64,000 nucleotides of DNA, from NCBI GenBank assembly GCA_037890055.1, contig JBBKBD010000009.1. One strand, given 5' to 3'. The first letter of the stretch is position 1; the number at the start of each line of letters is the position of its first letter. Of this stretch, positions 25,505 through 33,928 are shown one piece after another. The position numbers and the translations under genes were made by a program. The notes under the pieces were generated by a model. That model was given only the letters and a program-made list of their open reading frames with translations, was not told the DNA's origin and searched no databases. Source of the DNA: Mediannikoviicoccus sp037890055. Lineage in GTDB: Bacteria; Bacillota; Clostridia; Tissierellales; Peptoniphilaceae.

Positions 25505-25531
25505 TTAAGGGAGTCATTGACTCCCTTTTTG
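25505..25531 (+). terminator. Terminator closing the glycan cassette
   Basis: AAGGGAGTCA and TGACTCCCTT are perfectly complementary and are followed by a T run. It overlaps the upstream region of the cytidine deaminase gene, so that gene has its own promoter or depends on read-through. Confidence 0.8.
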
Positions 25532-25549
25532 AATACTCAGGAGAATAAA

Positions 25550-25972
25550 ATGGAAGATAAAATTAAAACATTAATTCAAAATGCATTGGACGTAAGAAAG
25601 AATTCATACTGCCCATATTCAAACTACGCCGTTGGTGCAAGTATATTGGCTGAAGATGGAAATATTTATGTTGGCGCGAATATTGAAAATGCATCCATTG
25701 GAGGGACGATTTGTGCCGAAAGATCTGCCATGACAAATGCCTGTTCAAGTGGTGCAAGGTTAATAAAAATTATTGCAATTGTTGGTGGCAAGGTGGATTC
25801 TAATGAAGGTGAAATGGACTGGGCTTTTCCATGTGGTATATGTAGACAGTTTTTAAATGAGTTTGCAAGTGAAGAAACCATTGTTGTGGTTGCAAGGTCT
25901 GTGGACGATTATAGTATGTTTAAGTTTAATGAACTACTTCCAAATGCCTTTGGACCGAATAATCTAGAATAG
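25550..25972 (+). CDS. cdd: Cytidine deaminase
   Basis: This 140-residue enzyme hydrolyses cytidine and deoxycytidine to uridine derivatives in pyrimidine salvage. The start at 25550 follows AGGAGA; an in-frame ATG at 25517 lies inside the preceding terminator region. The zinc site is complete: TICAERSA supplies Cys and the catalytic Glu, and PCGICRQFL supplies two Cys. NIENAS is the ribose-binding block. The length matches the small tetrameric bacterial form. Confidence 0.93.
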   Translation: MEDKIKTLIQNALDVRKNSYCPYSNYAVGASILAEDGNIYVGANIENASIGGTICAERSAMTNACSSGARLIKIIAIVGGKVDSNEGEMDWAFPCGICRQFLNEFASEETIVVVARSVDDYSMFKFNELLPNAFGPNNLE

Positions 25973-26144
25973 GTTGAAATAATTTTATCCAGAACTGTAG
26001 TAACCATTTGGACATGGATTAGCTCCTGCATCAAATAAAAAAAGTTATGCGAATAGTACATTGTATCTCTACCTGCCATTATGATAAAATTTATTGAAGA
26101 TGCAAATCTTTTAAATTTTTTTATTGTAATCGTAGAGGTATATT

Positions 26145-27077
26145 ATGGAGTATTTATATAATTTAGTTTTGCTTTTCTTCTTGTATTCATTTTTGGGATG
26201 GATTATAGAAGTTACTTTAAAGTATAGACAGTACCATAGGTTTATAAACAGAGGATTTTTAATTGGACCCTACTGTCCAATATATGGTAGTGGAGTTGTC
26301 ATTGCTACTTTCTTAAATGACATGTTTGCACCACTGGAGTCATCTTTCGGAACGAGTTTTTTAATTTCATTTGTATTTTGTGGCCTGCTTGAGTATTTGA
26401 CATCTTACTTTTTTGAAAAGAAGTATCACGCAAGATGGTGGGATTACTCTCAAAAGCCTATGAATCTAAATGGCCGTGTGTGGATAGGGAACCTTATTTT
26501 GTTTGGACTTGCAGGAATGATTATTACAAGGATTTTAAATCCTATCTTTTTTGCTTTCATAGATACTTTAAATCCAATGACAATCTATATAGTTTCTGGA
26601 ACATTGTCGGTGGTGTTTTTATCTGACTACATATTCTCAAGATTTATTATGAGTCTTCTTAAAAAAGTTGTTGAAAATAGTGAGGCTGATAGTAGTGAAG
26701 CCATTTCAAAAGAGGTTAGGGAGCTTCTTAAAAATAAAAATTTACTTTACAGCCGTATAATTGATGCATATCCAAATGTTCAATTTAGAACTAAGAAGGT
26801 CAAAGAGAGGTTGGAGAAAATTATTAAAGAGGGAGAAAATATTCATTTAATGGCTGAAGAGAAGCTAAATGAATTTAATGAACAGGTTAAGAAGAGTAAG
26901 GAGATAGCTTCTAAAAATCTTACACTTACAAGAAATCTTCAAAAAAATATTATTGATAACCAAAGTAAGCTTATAGAGTTATTGATGAATGGGAATTTAA
27001 CTGATGAAGAAAAGAATGAGCTTTTAGAAAAAATTGATGAGGATAAAAAAATTTTAGAAAAGAGAATTGTAATATAA
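26145..27077 (+). CDS. Putative ABC transporter permease, CmpB family (DUF1113-type)
   Basis: The 310-residue protein has five to six transmembrane segments in residues 1-180, then a cytoplasmic Lys/Glu-rich coiled coil. The blocks FLGWIIEV, RGFLIGPYCPIYGSG and the HARWWDYS segment identify the PF06541 family annotated as putative ABC transporter permease. No experimental function is known and no ATPase is adjacent. It appears monocistronic, ending at a bidirectional terminator. The 100-residue C-terminal coiled coil is typical of the longer members. Confidence 0.8.
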   Translation: MEYLYNLVLLFFLYSFLGWIIEVTLKYRQYHRFINRGFLIGPYCPIYGSGVVIATFLNDMFAPLESSFGTSFLISFVFCGLLEYLTSYFFEKKYHARWWDYSQKPMNLNGRVWIGNLILFGLAGMIITRILNPIFFAFIDTLNPMTIYIVSGTLSVVFLSDYIFSRFIMSLLKKVVENSEADSSEAISKEVRELLKNKNLLYSRIIDAYPNVQFRTKKVKERLEKIIKEGENIHLMAEEKLNEFNEQVKKSKEIASKNLTLTRNLQKNIIDNQSKLIELLMNGNLTDEEKNELLEKIDEDKKILEKRIVI

Positions 27078-27082
27078 TATGA

Positions 27083-27106
27083 AAAGCCAAGGGAGACCTT
27101 GGCTTT
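27083..27106. terminator. Bidirectional terminator between convergent genes
   Basis: AAAGCCAAGG and CCTTGGCTTT form a perfect 10-bp stem with loop GAGA. It overlaps the stop codon of the minus-strand peptidase-like gene. Confidence 0.75.
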
Positions 27107-28316
27107 AGTTAATCATATTTAAAATATAATTTATAGGATCTGTGTTTTCATCCAGCGCAATTTCAGGATAGGTTCCGTTTAAGTTGTTTAGGAATCCATC
27201 TTCGTTTACTCCAGTGCTATATGGAAGTGACAATAGTAGATGTGACTTTGGAAGCTCTACAATTGAATTTATTGGCGCTATGCCACCACCCTTTGTAAGT
27301 GTTCCTATTGTTCTTCCGAAGCCGGTCCTATTCGTGAATTGACTTATAAAGTCTGCTGCACCGGTTGTCTCTTTACTCTGTATTACAAAAACCTTGCCAT
27401 TAAAGTTGGCCTTATTTGTGCCCATGTCTTTAAAGCTATAGCTTTGATAGAATGGAAATTGATCAAGCTGTTCTTCCTTTTGTAAATTGATATCACCTTT
27501 ACTGTTTAAGTATTCTTCGTTAACCGATATTCCAGAAATTATATTTAAATCCCTTAAGGCGTTTGGAAAGTCCTTTGTCCTTTGGAGAACTTTAAACTCT
27601 GCCATATTAGTGCTATTTGAAAGAGGTTTAATAATATTTTCTATGGCATAGTCCATGGAGTTTCCATGACTCTTTCTAATGTCGATTGCCACATATGGAT
27701 ATGAGTTAGATTTTTTTAAAAAGTCCAATATCTTTTTCTGGTCTTCTAATTTATATTTGCTGTTGAAGTTATCTACTCTAATAACAGCAACTTTATTTTC
27801 TGCAGTATCAAGAACTAAATTTGAATTGGTTTTAACTTCTTCGTTTTCCTTTTTAAATTCAGAATAAACTTCCTTTACCTTTGGATTATTAACTATGTTT
27901 TTTAATGTTGAATCATTTCTGTTTGAGTAGTTATTGTAAATGTTTAAGTAATTGTCATATTCCAAGATATATAAGTTTTCGTCCTTAAACTCACTCAGGT
28001 AAGACTTTATAATAGTTCTATACTCTGGCAAACTCAAATCTTCTTCGAGCTTTTTAGAATACTTTTTGTTTAATCCATTAATATCCAGCTTTCCAGCGGT
28101 GCTTAAATAAGGATAGTTTACGTAGTTGTTTTGAATCATAGAAGATAGGTGATTAAACTCTTCTTTGGACTCTACAGAACTTATATAATTCTTTTCCTTA
28201 CTTTTAGCATCCTCTTTAGAATTTTTATTATAAACTCTATTTCCTGGAAGAGTTAGTGCAATTACAAAAATAAAAACTGCTATATTTATAACTGCTAAAA
28301 ATTTCTTTTTGTTCAT
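27105..28316 (-). CDS. S41 (C-terminal-processing) peptidase-like exported protein, probably inactive
   Basis: The start at 28316 has GGAGGAG directly upstream; an in-frame ATG at 28376 does not. The 403-residue protein has an N-terminal hydrophobic signal/anchor (about 5-22), a variable helical part, and a C-terminal S41 fold with VAIDIRKSHGNS and GKVFVIQSKETTGAADFIS. In active CtpA/CtpB enzymes this block reads TASASE with the first Ser as nucleophile; here Gly takes that place, and the Lys about 25 residues later is shifted (TKGGG). It is therefore likely a pseudo-peptidase. It is divergent from rubrerythrin, sharing that upstream region. Confidence 0.75.
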   Translation of the reverse strand: MNKKKFLAVINIAVFIFVIALTLPGNRVYNKNSKEDAKSKEKNYISSVESKEEFNHLSSMIQNNYVNYPYLSTAGKLDINGLNKKYSKKLEEDLSLPEYRTIIKSYLSEFKDENLYILEYDNYLNIYNNYSNRNDSTLKNIVNNPKVKEVYSEFKKENEEVKTNSNLVLDTAENKVAVIRVDNFNSKYKLEDQKKILDFLKKSNSYPYVAIDIRKSHGNSMDYAIENIIKPLSNSTNMAEFKVLQRTKDFPNALRDLNIISGISVNEEYLNSKGDINLQKEEQLDQFPFYQSYSFKDMGTNKANFNGKVFVIQSKETTGAADFISQFTNRTGFGRTIGTLTKGGGIAPINSIVELPKSHLLLSLPYSTGVNEDGFLNNLNGTYPEIALDENTDPINYILNMIN

Positions 28317-28403
28317 AGCTCCTCCTTTTTCAAAGTATTTTATCAATAGTGAAAGTATTGTTTTATTTGTACCCAAATTTTAAATTATTACTCTACAATA
28401 AAA

Positions 28404-28418
28404 TTGTAATGATTACAA
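28404..28418. promoter_or_regulatory. PerR-like operator upstream of rubrerythrin
   Basis: TTGTAAT-G-ATTACAA is a perfect 7-1-7 palindrome and matches the PerR box consensus TTATAATNATTATAA at 13 of 15 positions. It lies just upstream of the -35 box of the rubrerythrin promoter. PerR represses peroxide-defence genes such as rubrerythrins in clostridia. Confidence 0.7.
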
Positions 28419-28423
28419 ATTAC

Positions 28424-28452
28424 TTGACTTTAAAAAATATTAAAGATACAAT
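28424..28452 (+). promoter_or_regulatory. Rubrerythrin promoter
   Basis: TTGACT (28424-28429) and TACAAT (28447-28452) are 17 bases apart, about 30 bases before the ribosome-binding site. Confidence 0.8.
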
Positions 28453-28482
28453 CTAATAGTAAGATATTTTTAGGGGGTAATT

Positions 28483-29067
28483 ATGAATTTAAAAGGAACT
28501 AAGACAGCTCTTAATTTAATGGCATCTTTTGCTGGAGAATCACAAGCGAGCATGAGATACAAATATTATGCTAAGGCTGCAAAAAAAGACGGATATGTAC
28601 AAATATCAAACATATTTGAAGAAACTGCACACAATGAAGACCAACATGCTAAGAGATTTTTCAGATTTCTTAATGAAGGTGGTCTAAAGGATGAAGCTGT
28701 AAATGTTAATGCTGAATATCCTGTACTTTTAGGAGACACAAAAGAAAATCTTCGTAAAGCAGCAGAAGGGGAACACGAAGAAGCTTCAGCAATGTATCCT
28801 GAATTTGCAAAGATTGCAAAAGAAGAAGGCTTTGACGAAATAGCTAGAGTTTGGACTGAAATAGCTGAAGTTGAAGAAGCTCATGAAATTAGATACAGAA
28901 AACTTTTAAAGAATATCGAAGAAGGAAAAGTTTTTGAAAAAGACGAAGTTGTTAGATGGAAATGTAATAACTGTGGATATATACATGAAGGAAAATCTGC
29001 ACCAGAAGTTTGTCCTGCATGTGATCATCCACAAGGTCACTTCGAAGTATTTAAAGAAACATATTAA
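28483..29067 (+). CDS. rbr: Rubrerythrin
   Basis: This 194-residue cytoplasmic peroxidase reduces hydrogen peroxide in anaerobes. Residues 1-150 are a ferritin-like four-helix domain with FAGESQASMRY, EETAHNEDQHA, EGEHEEASAMYP and EVEEAHEIRYRKL supplying the di-iron ligands. Residues 155-194 are a rubredoxin domain with CNNCGYIHEG and CPACDHPQGHF (two CxxC). Length and order are those of classical rubrerythrin. AGGGGGT precedes the ATG. The upstream PerR-like palindrome predicts peroxide induction. Confidence 0.95.
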   Translation: MNLKGTKTALNLMASFAGESQASMRYKYYAKAAKKDGYVQISNIFEETAHNEDQHAKRFFRFLNEGGLKDEAVNVNAEYPVLLGDTKENLRKAAEGEHEEASAMYPEFAKIAKEEGFDEIARVWTEIAEVEEAHEIRYRKLLKNIEEGKVFEKDEVVRWKCNNCGYIHEGKSAPEVCPACDHPQGHFEVFKETY

Positions 29068-29068
29068 A

Positions 29069-29093
29069 AACGAGCCTGCAAAGGCTCTTTTTG
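29069..29093 (+). terminator. Terminator after rubrerythrin
   Basis: GAGCC and GGCTC flank a TGCAAA loop, followed by a T run. Confidence 0.75.
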
Positions 29094-29199
29094 TTTATAG
29101 ATAAATATAAAGGGTATATAAATAAGTAGAATTTTGGAATAATTCCATCGTCTAATATTAAAATGAAGTATTTAATGGTAAAATATAGATGGTGAGATT

Positions 29200-30210
29200 A
29201 TGAAATTTGAAAATATTTTTAAGAATAAGATAATAGTAGCTTCCATATGCTCTTTAATCCTACTACTAGCCATTTTTTTTCTTACAAGAGGAGGATATGT
29301 AAAGAATTTTACAAATCTTCCAATAGAAGGTGACTACACTAATATCGTTATTGGACCTAAACAGGTCTTTATTTTAAAAGATGGATACATTGGTAGTTTC
29401 TCAAAAGAAGGTAAGGAGATTAAGAGAATTAACCTGCCTTTAAAAGGTGGAAACATCGTAGGAGATAAAGATTTTATTGTGTATTATAGCAATGCGAATA
29501 TTTATCTTTTGGACAAGTCAGGAAAGATTAAAGCAAGTCAAAAATTAAATTTTCCAATTGAAGACTGCGTTATAAAAAATAATAGAGCGCTGGCAGTTGG
29601 GAAGAACTCATATGCAGTTATCGATTCTTCAGAAAATATTATCTGCAAGGGAAAGATAAATGGAAGGATTATTACTTATGACTTGGGTGATGAAAAAGCT
29701 ATTATAACATCAATTGTCAAAAAAGATGAAGAAGAAAATAATGTAATTTCTTTTATGTATAGTGTAGATTTAAATGATAAAAAGGAAACCGTAGTAACCT
29801 TTCCGAATGAACTAATCTTTTATAGCGAAGCCTTTCAAGACGGACATGTTTTAACGGTGTCAAATATTGAGGCAAGGGTTATGAAAGATGAAGTCATATT
29901 GGGAAAGAAAAAGATAAATGATTTTAAATCGGCACGTGCCTACAAAAATAATATCTTTATTCTTGAAGATGACAAATTAGGCGTATATGATTTAAACCTA
30001 ATTAATCAAAAGAAAATGGAGTTAAAGGGAGATTTTTCTTCCTTAGCTATATTAAAAGACAAGGTCTACTTATATAATTCAAAGGGCTTTGCCATGTATG
30101 AAAATGGAATGGTAAAAGATTTTGTTCAAACTGAAGAAGTGCAAGATGTAATTGTAAATTCTTCTGACATTTTCTTTATACATTCAAATTCAATAAGTGT
30201 TGAAAATTAG
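29200..30210 (+). CDS. Membrane-anchored beta-propeller-like protein (DUF5711-like)
   Basis: The 336-residue product has one N-terminal transmembrane anchor (about 11-28) and an extracytoplasmic part made of repeated short beta motifs such as KDGYIGSFSKEGKEI, IYLLDKSGKIKAS and NNIFILEDDKLGVYD. Such repeats suggest a WD40/PQQ-like propeller; the size and anchor fit DUF5711. No enzymatic residues are recognisable. It is 10 bases upstream of yedF with only an RBS between, so it is the first gene of the YedF-DUF3343-MscS run. Its role there is unknown. Confidence 0.6.
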   Translation: MKFENIFKNKIIVASICSLILLLAIFFLTRGGYVKNFTNLPIEGDYTNIVIGPKQVFILKDGYIGSFSKEGKEIKRINLPLKGGNIVGDKDFIVYYSNANIYLLDKSGKIKASQKLNFPIEDCVIKNNRALAVGKNSYAVIDSSENIICKGKINGRIITYDLGDEKAIITSIVKKDEEENNVISFMYSVDLNDKKETVVTFPNELIFYSEAFQDGHVLTVSNIEARVMKDEVILGKKKINDFKSARAYKNNIFILEDDKLGVYDLNLINQKKMELKGDFSSLAILKDKVYLYNSKGFAMYENGMVKDFVQTEEVQDVIVNSSDIFFIHSNSISVEN

Positions 30211-30220
30211 GAGGTAGAAA

Positions 30221-30805
30221 ATGGAAAAAATTAATGCAAAGGGACTATTATGTCCAAAACCAGTAATTATCACTAAACAAAAATTAGACGAAATGACTGA
30301 AGGAACTGTGGAAGTTCAAGCTGACAATCAAGTTTGTGTAAACAATCTTGAAAAATATGCAAAGGGTCAAGGATTTGAGTTTGACTACAAGAAGTTTGCT
30401 GAAGACGACTTCCTTGTAACTATAGTTAAGTCAAAGGACTCAGTTGCTACAGAAGTAGCGTCAGAAGAAGATTTCACACTAGCTATAACTTCAAACACCA
30501 TGGGTGGTGGAGATGAAGAACTAGGAAAGATTCTTATTAAGTCATTTGTATATACAGTTTCTCAAACAAAGCCACTACCAAAGACAATTGTATTCTATAA
30601 CAAGGGAGTTTTTCTAACTTGCGAAGGTTCAGAAGTTCTAGATGACTTAAAGGCAATGGCAGCTGAAGGTGTAGAAATTGTATCATGCGGAACATGCCTT
30701 GACTACTACAACCTAAAGGACAAACTTCAAATAGGAGATATTTCAAATATGTACACAATCTATGAAAAGATTTCAACTCCTAATAAGAATGTGATTATAA
30801 GATAA
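30221..30805 (+). CDS. yedF: YedF, sulfurtransferase-like selenium-metabolism protein
   Basis: This 194-residue protein is a fusion of a TusA/SirA domain (residues 1-75, with the conserved Cys-Pro in GLLCPKPVI) and a DsrE-like domain (about 85-194, with TMGGGDEELGKILIKSF and VSCGTCLDY). YedF is associated by genome context with selenium metabolism, probably as a carrier for reactive sulfur or selenium. GGAGG precedes the ATG. It overlaps the next gene by one base, typical of the YedF-DUF3343 pair. Confidence 0.9.
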   Translation: MEKINAKGLLCPKPVIITKQKLDEMTEGTVEVQADNQVCVNNLEKYAKGQGFEFDYKKFAEDDFLVTIVKSKDSVATEVASEEDFTLAITSNTMGGGDEELGKILIKSFVYTVSQTKPLPKTIVFYNKGVFLTCEGSEVLDDLKAMAAEGVEIVSCGTCLDYYNLKDKLQIGDISNMYTIYEKISTPNKNVIIR

Positions 30806-31056
30806 TGAAGTACTTAATGTTAACATTTGAATCTGTAAATCATACGATGATGACAGAGAGCAAGTTAAAGGCAGATGGCTTTGAAATAAAGACAATACCA
30901 ACTCCAAGGGAAATATCCAACAGCTGTGGACTTACCATAAGAATGAGTATGGAAGACCTAGAAAAGGTAAAAGGATATAAAGATAGCCTACCTATAGCTC
31001 ATATTTGGGAGTACACTGCAGATGGTGCTGGAAATAAAGCGGAGAAGATAGATTAA
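30805..31056 (+). CDS. DUF3343 putative Se/S carrier-like protein
   Basis: The product is an 83-residue DUF3343 protein (MLTFESVNHTMMTE, IPTPREISNSCGLTIRM). The conserved SCG cysteine is present. Members sit beside YedF and are proposed Se/S carriers or sensors. The ATG overlaps the yedF stop codon, and its own stop overlaps the start of the channel gene. Confidence 0.88.
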   Translation: MKYLMLTFESVNHTMMTESKLKADGFEIKTIPTPREISNSCGLTIRMSMEDLEKVKGYKDSLPIAHIWEYTADGAGNKAEKID

Positions 31057-31898
31057 TGACTCAGCTTCGAGAGCTTTATTTACAATTAAAAACATTTTTC
31101 TATATTGATGGCACAAAGGACCTTAATATATTTGGGAAGTTTGCAGTAAGTATTTTAATATTCCTAATTACATTGTTTTTAGCAAAAGTTGTAACAAGAT
31201 TTGTTTTTGAAAAATTTTTAATGGCAGAAACTAAAAAGTTTAAAAATGTAATTGGTGAGACAACCCAAGGCAAGACCATAGCATCTGCAGTAGAAAACAC
31301 TTTACGATATATAATTTACTTTTTTGGAGTGCTACAAATACTTGAAGTTTTTAAAGTTGGTAGGAGCTTAACCGTTGGTGTTGCCGGAATAGGTGGGGTT
31401 GCCATCGGTTTTGGATCTCAGTTTATAGTAAGGGACTTTATATCCGGACTGTTTGCACTAATAGAAGACCAATATGGAATAGGAGACAATGTTTTAATAA
31501 ATGGAACAATTTCAGGAGTTGTTGAACAATTTGGAATGAGGACAACAAAGATAAGAGGCTTTGATGGCTCTATTACAAACATTGCCAATGGTTCAATACA
31601 AACTGTAAAGAATATGTCCAGATCAAACCAAAGGGCTCTTGTGGAAATGACCATACCTAAAGGATTGTCTATTGAAGATTGTACAAAAGTTGTGGAGATA
31701 TTGGGAGATGAGTTAGGTAAAAATAAAAATGTAACGGTAAAACCATATATCTACGGAATAACTGGAGTGGGTAACTTTGACAATATAAAAATAACCGTTG
31801 TAGGTTGGGCAAAACCAGGTGAACAATATTGGTTGGAACTTCAAATTAGAAAAAGATTTTTAGAGCTTTGTGAAAATTACAAGAGTTCTAATTTATAA
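31056..31898 (+). CDS. mscS: MscS-family mechanosensitive channel
   Basis: This is a 280-residue small-conductance mechanosensitive channel. Two or three transmembrane helices lie in residues 20-120, with the pore-lining GVAGIGGVAIGFGSQFIVRD and the following ISGLFALIEDQYGIGD typical of MscS. The cytoplasmic beta domain carries GTISGVVEQFGMRTTKIR. It opens on membrane tension and releases solutes. A gene of this type follows yedF-DUF3343 in many anaerobic Firmicutes. It is translationally coupled to DUF3343 by a one-base overlap. Confidence 0.92.
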   Translation: MTQLRELYLQLKTFFYIDGTKDLNIFGKFAVSILIFLITLFLAKVVTRFVFEKFLMAETKKFKNVIGETTQGKTIASAVENTLRYIIYFFGVLQILEVFKVGRSLTVGVAGIGGVAIGFGSQFIVRDFISGLFALIEDQYGIGDNVLINGTISGVVEQFGMRTTKIRGFDGSITNIANGSIQTVKNMSRSNQRALVEMTIPKGLSIEDCTKVVEILGDELGKNKNVTVKPYIYGITGVGNFDNIKITVVGWAKPGEQYWLELQIRKRFLELCENYKSSNL

Positions 31899-31908
31899 GG
31901 TGGTACCA

Positions 31909-32166
31909 ATGAAGTATAAAGTTGGAGATATTATAACTTTAAAAAAAGGACATCCATGTGGCGAAAATAATTGGAAGATACTTCGCACTGGTATGGATAT
32001 TAAATTGGAATGTCAGGGTTGTAATAAGGCAATATGGCTAGAAAGACCAGAGTTTGAGAAAAAACTTAGGCGTATTAAAGACTCAACTGGTAAGTTTGTA
32101 TCAATAGTGCATTATGAACCTGAAGAAAATATAGAAGGGGATGTGGAATATAATGAAAAAATTTAA
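31909..32166 (+). CDS. DUF951 protein
   Basis: The start is the ATG at 31909, four bases after AAGGTGG; an in-frame ATG at 31870 lies inside mscS. The 85-residue protein has the DUF951 core VGDIITLKKGHPCG, RTGMDIKLECQGCNK and LERPEFEKKLRRI. The three Cys may bind zinc. DUF951 genes usually follow mscS in Firmicutes; the function is unknown. It overlaps the start of the following wall-protein gene by 14 bases. Confidence 0.88.
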   Translation: MKYKVGDIITLKKGHPCGENNWKILRTGMDIKLECQGCNKAIWLERPEFEKKLRRIKDSTGKFVSIVHYEPEENIEGDVEYNEKI

Positions 32167-33838
32167 CAAAATAGTTTTGAGCTTTCTTTTAGCTTTTTCT
32201 TTCTTATTGCCTAGTATTGCAATGGCAGAAGAAGCAAAAAAGAATGAAGGAACACAGACTACGGGAGTTACAGAAGCTACAGAAGCTCCAAAGGCAACTG
32301 AAAAAAAGGAAGCTACAGAAGCTCCAAAGGTTACTAATGAAAGAGAATATCCTGTAGTAAAGATAACTAAAATAACTTTAAACGAAATAGAATATACTAA
32401 CAAAAACAAAATAGATGAAATATTAAAAGATCTTGAATTAAAATGGTCATTTGGAGATAAAATTACATCTAAAGTTGATTCTTCTGAAATAAAGTTATAT
32501 GGAGTTGGAGCAAATAGTCAAAAAGTAGATTTCACAATAGGAAATAAATTTTATAAATATCTTGGCTCATCAATAAATACTGATGCTGGCATTGGCAAAA
32601 ATGATGCAAAAGATTTTTCTTTTATCATTAAGCAAAAAGATAATACTGCAAGTATTACTATTCAAAGAGATACTTTTAACTTAAAAGTTAAAGTAACAGG
32701 ACCTAAGATACAACTTAATAAATTAAAAGTTAAACTAAATGGATATCCAATTGAACTTGGTAAAGACATTTCCGTATTTAAAGGAACCAAAAACAAATTA
32801 GATTTTACAGGTTACGATAACAATTTTGTAATTTATAAAGATGGAAAAGCTATAAAATCACCATACGAATTCACAATGTCAGAAAAATATGATTGGGAAT
32901 TTGAATTAAAACCTAGCAGAAGCGTTAACAGACTTTCTGGAACAGATAGATTTTTAACTGCATTAGACACTGCAAGAGAAGTAAACCAAAAACCAGAAAC
33001 TGTTATAGTTGCAAATGGAAGAAAAGGTTCTGCAGACGCACTTGCAGCAGGACCACTTGCAAAGGCACTTAATGCTCCAATTTTACTTGTTGATACTGAT
33101 ACTATTAACAAAGAAGTCTTAGACTATATTCACAATGATAACCTTAAGAAGATAGTTGTTGTAGGTGGAAAAGGTTCAGTTTCAAGTAAGATATTTAATG
33201 AATTAAAAGGTAACAACTCTACTTTAAAAGTAGAAAGAATAGCTGGAAATAATAGATACGAAACTTCACAAAAAATTGTTAAAGAGCTTATTGAAAAACA
33301 TGGCTATAACAAAGAAGTAATTTTAGTTGATGGTAGACAAAATGCAGACGCACTTTCAGCAGCGCCTTACGCAGTTCTAAAAAAATCACCAATACTACTT
33401 GTATCACCAAACATGAACAATGCTCAAGCAAAGAGATTTCTAAGCGGATTAGAAGTTAAAACTTCAGTTGTAATTGGTGGAAATAGCTCTGTAAGTAAAC
33501 TAACTGTTAATTCACTAGGACTTAATAACAGTTTAAGAATTGAAGGAACAAACCGTTATATAACTTCACAAGAAGTTTGTAAAAAGCTTCAAGCAGAAAA
33601 GGATTATATTAATTCATTAATCATTGCAAATGGAACAGATCAATATTCCATTGACGCATTAACAGCATCATCACTTTTGAATAAGGTTAATGCACCAATT
33701 CTACTAGTAGATGGAAAGTCATATACAGATAGTTTAAAGAAATTTGTTGATGAGTTAAAACTTAATCCATTCAATGCATATTTAGTTGGTGGAGAAAAGG
33801 CAATTAGTGCTGAAATAAACAATAATATAGGTTATTAA
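32153..33838 (+). CDS. Secreted protein with three cell-wall-binding-2 (CWB2) repeats
   Basis: The ATG at 32153 starts a 561-residue preprotein with a clear signal peptide (KKFNKIVLSFLLAF..., cleavage near AMA-EE). A short TEAPKATEKKEATEAP repeat region follows, then a unique domain of about 200 residues. Three CWB2 repeats lie at about 257-355, 362-455 and 461-560, each with R(L/I)xGxxRxxT, ADALxAxPxA and PILLV signatures. CWB2 domains attach S-layer-like proteins to wall polymers in clostridia. The middle domain is not recognised. The gene overlaps DUF951. Confidence 0.9.
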   Translation: MKKFNKIVLSFLLAFSFLLPSIAMAEEAKKNEGTQTTGVTEATEAPKATEKKEATEAPKVTNEREYPVVKITKITLNEIEYTNKNKIDEILKDLELKWSFGDKITSKVDSSEIKLYGVGANSQKVDFTIGNKFYKYLGSSINTDAGIGKNDAKDFSFIIKQKDNTASITIQRDTFNLKVKVTGPKIQLNKLKVKLNGYPIELGKDISVFKGTKNKLDFTGYDNNFVIYKDGKAIKSPYEFTMSEKYDWEFELKPSRSVNRLSGTDRFLTALDTAREVNQKPETVIVANGRKGSADALAAGPLAKALNAPILLVDTDTINKEVLDYIHNDNLKKIVVVGGKGSVSSKIFNELKGNNSTLKVERIAGNNRYETSQKIVKELIEKHGYNKEVILVDGRQNADALSAAPYAVLKKSPILLVSPNMNNAQAKRFLSGLEVKTSVVIGGNSSVSKLTVNSLGLNNSLRIEGTNRYITSQEVCKKLQAEKDYINSLIIANGTDQYSIDALTASSLLNKVNAPILLVDGKSYTDSLKKFVDELKLNPFNAYLVGGEKAISAEINNNIGY

Positions 33839-33845
33839 TATTATA

Positions 33846-33871
33846 GAGGGCCGCTTAGGCGGTCCTTTTTT
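33846..33871 (+). terminator. Terminator after the CWB2 gene
   Basis: GGGCCGC and GCGGTCC form the stem around TTAG, followed by six T. Confidence 0.85.
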
Positions 33872-33880
33872 ATGAAAATT

Positions 33881-33909
33881 TTGACATATGGACTCAAATT
33901 TAATAATAT
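33881..33909 (+). promoter_or_regulatory. Promoter of mrp
   Basis: TTGACA (33881-33886) and TAATAT (33904-33909) are 17 bases apart and just upstream of the mrp ribosome-binding site. Confidence 0.75.
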
Positions 33910-33928
33910 AAAAAAGAAGGGGGTAATT

